From Akkermansia muciniphila (GTDB lineage Bacteria; Verrucomicrobiota; Verrucomicrobiia; Limisphaerales; SIAT01): 33,452 nucleotides of DNA. The notes under the pieces are model-generated. The model was given only the letters and a program-made list of their open reading frames with translations, did no database searches and was not told where the DNA came from. The stretch is taken from NCBI GenBank assembly GCA_945900775.1, contig CAMDJP010000034.1, positions 1 through 33,452 on the forward strand, given 5' to 3'. A program made the translations under genes and the position numbers. Of the stretch, positions 32,369 through 33,452 are shown piece after piece (within the stretch, counting starts at the first letter, position 1; each line of letters begins with the position of its first letter).

Positions 32369-32396
32369 TTGACGGTCGCGGGTTCGTGGCTAGGAT
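32369..32396 (+). promoter_or_regulatory. candidate promoter of gap
   Basis: TTGACG (32369-32374), a 16-base spacer and TAGGAT (32391-32396) resemble a sigma-70 promoter and share the TTGACGG element with the promoter proposed at 19641. The leader would be about 40 nt, ending in CGGAAT before ATG 32443. Confidence 0.35.
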
Positions 32397-32427
32397 ATGC
32401 CGCTCTTGGTTCGGTTTAACCTGATAA

Positions 32428-33452
<1,025 letters not shown>

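Overview
The window looks like chromosomal DNA of a Verrucomicrobiota bacterium of the Pedosphaera/Limisphaera type, or another member of the PVC group. This is inferred from gene content: a DUF1552 tail, Tat-exported Gfo/Idh/MocA oxidoreductase and intradiol dioxygenase, tandem secreted sulfatases, a secreted sugar-isomerase-like protein, a DUF116-polyprenyl synthetase fusion and a DUF3299 lipoprotein. Base composition is GC-rich throughout. I saw no rRNA, tRNA, CRISPR array, insertion sequence or phage gene.

Layout. (1) 1-1467: the end of an alpha/beta hydrolase, the severed tail of a DUF1552 gene, and a secreted class-A beta-lactamase-fold serine hydrolase. (2) 1802-7489, all plus strand: a two-cluster ferredoxin-like protein, a Tat-exported intradiol dioxygenase, a DUF116-trans-prenyltransferase fusion, an internally duplicated membrane protein, and a prenyltransferase-type alpha/alpha barrel without the usual zinc ligands. 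This is the best candidate here for an undescribed system, possibly redox-linked isoprenoid chemistry. (3) 7460-13380: a Na+/solute symporter divergent from a Gfo/Idh/MocA oxidoreductase that ends in a strong terminator, apbE, and a minus-strand glycosyltransferase-dus pair.

(4) 13496-14856, minus strand: a flagellin with one extra base that breaks the frame, its terminator, its Shine-Dalgarno site, an exact sigma-28 promoter (TAAA-N15-GCCGATAA), a degenerate 21-bp tandem repeat, and the decayed remnant of a second flagellin. (5) 14934-19527: a secreted mutarotase-like protein, an esterase reduced to its two ends, and two formylglycine sulfatases in tandem, suggesting use of sulfated glycans.

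(6) 19819-28311: a tightly coupled lipid-degradation operon. A patatin lipase carrying a degenerate MinD-like domain is followed by a PaaK-type acyl-CoA synthetase, a thiolase, a FadJ/FadB-type bifunctional protein and a VLCAD-like acyl-CoA dehydrogenase. Together these could release, activate and beta-oxidise fatty acids. (7) 28436-32346: a secreted TIM-barrel isomerase-like protein, then a compact minus-strand operon (ABC ATPase, FtsX/MacB-type permease, Cys/His-rich lipoprotein, DUF3299 lipoprotein) that resembles the Vibrio ZrgABCDE zinc-linked transporter in layout. (8) 32443-end: gap (GAPDH), cut by the window edge.

Four damaged genes (DUF1552 tail, flagellin, flagellin remnant, esterase) lie in the first half, a notable level of local decay.
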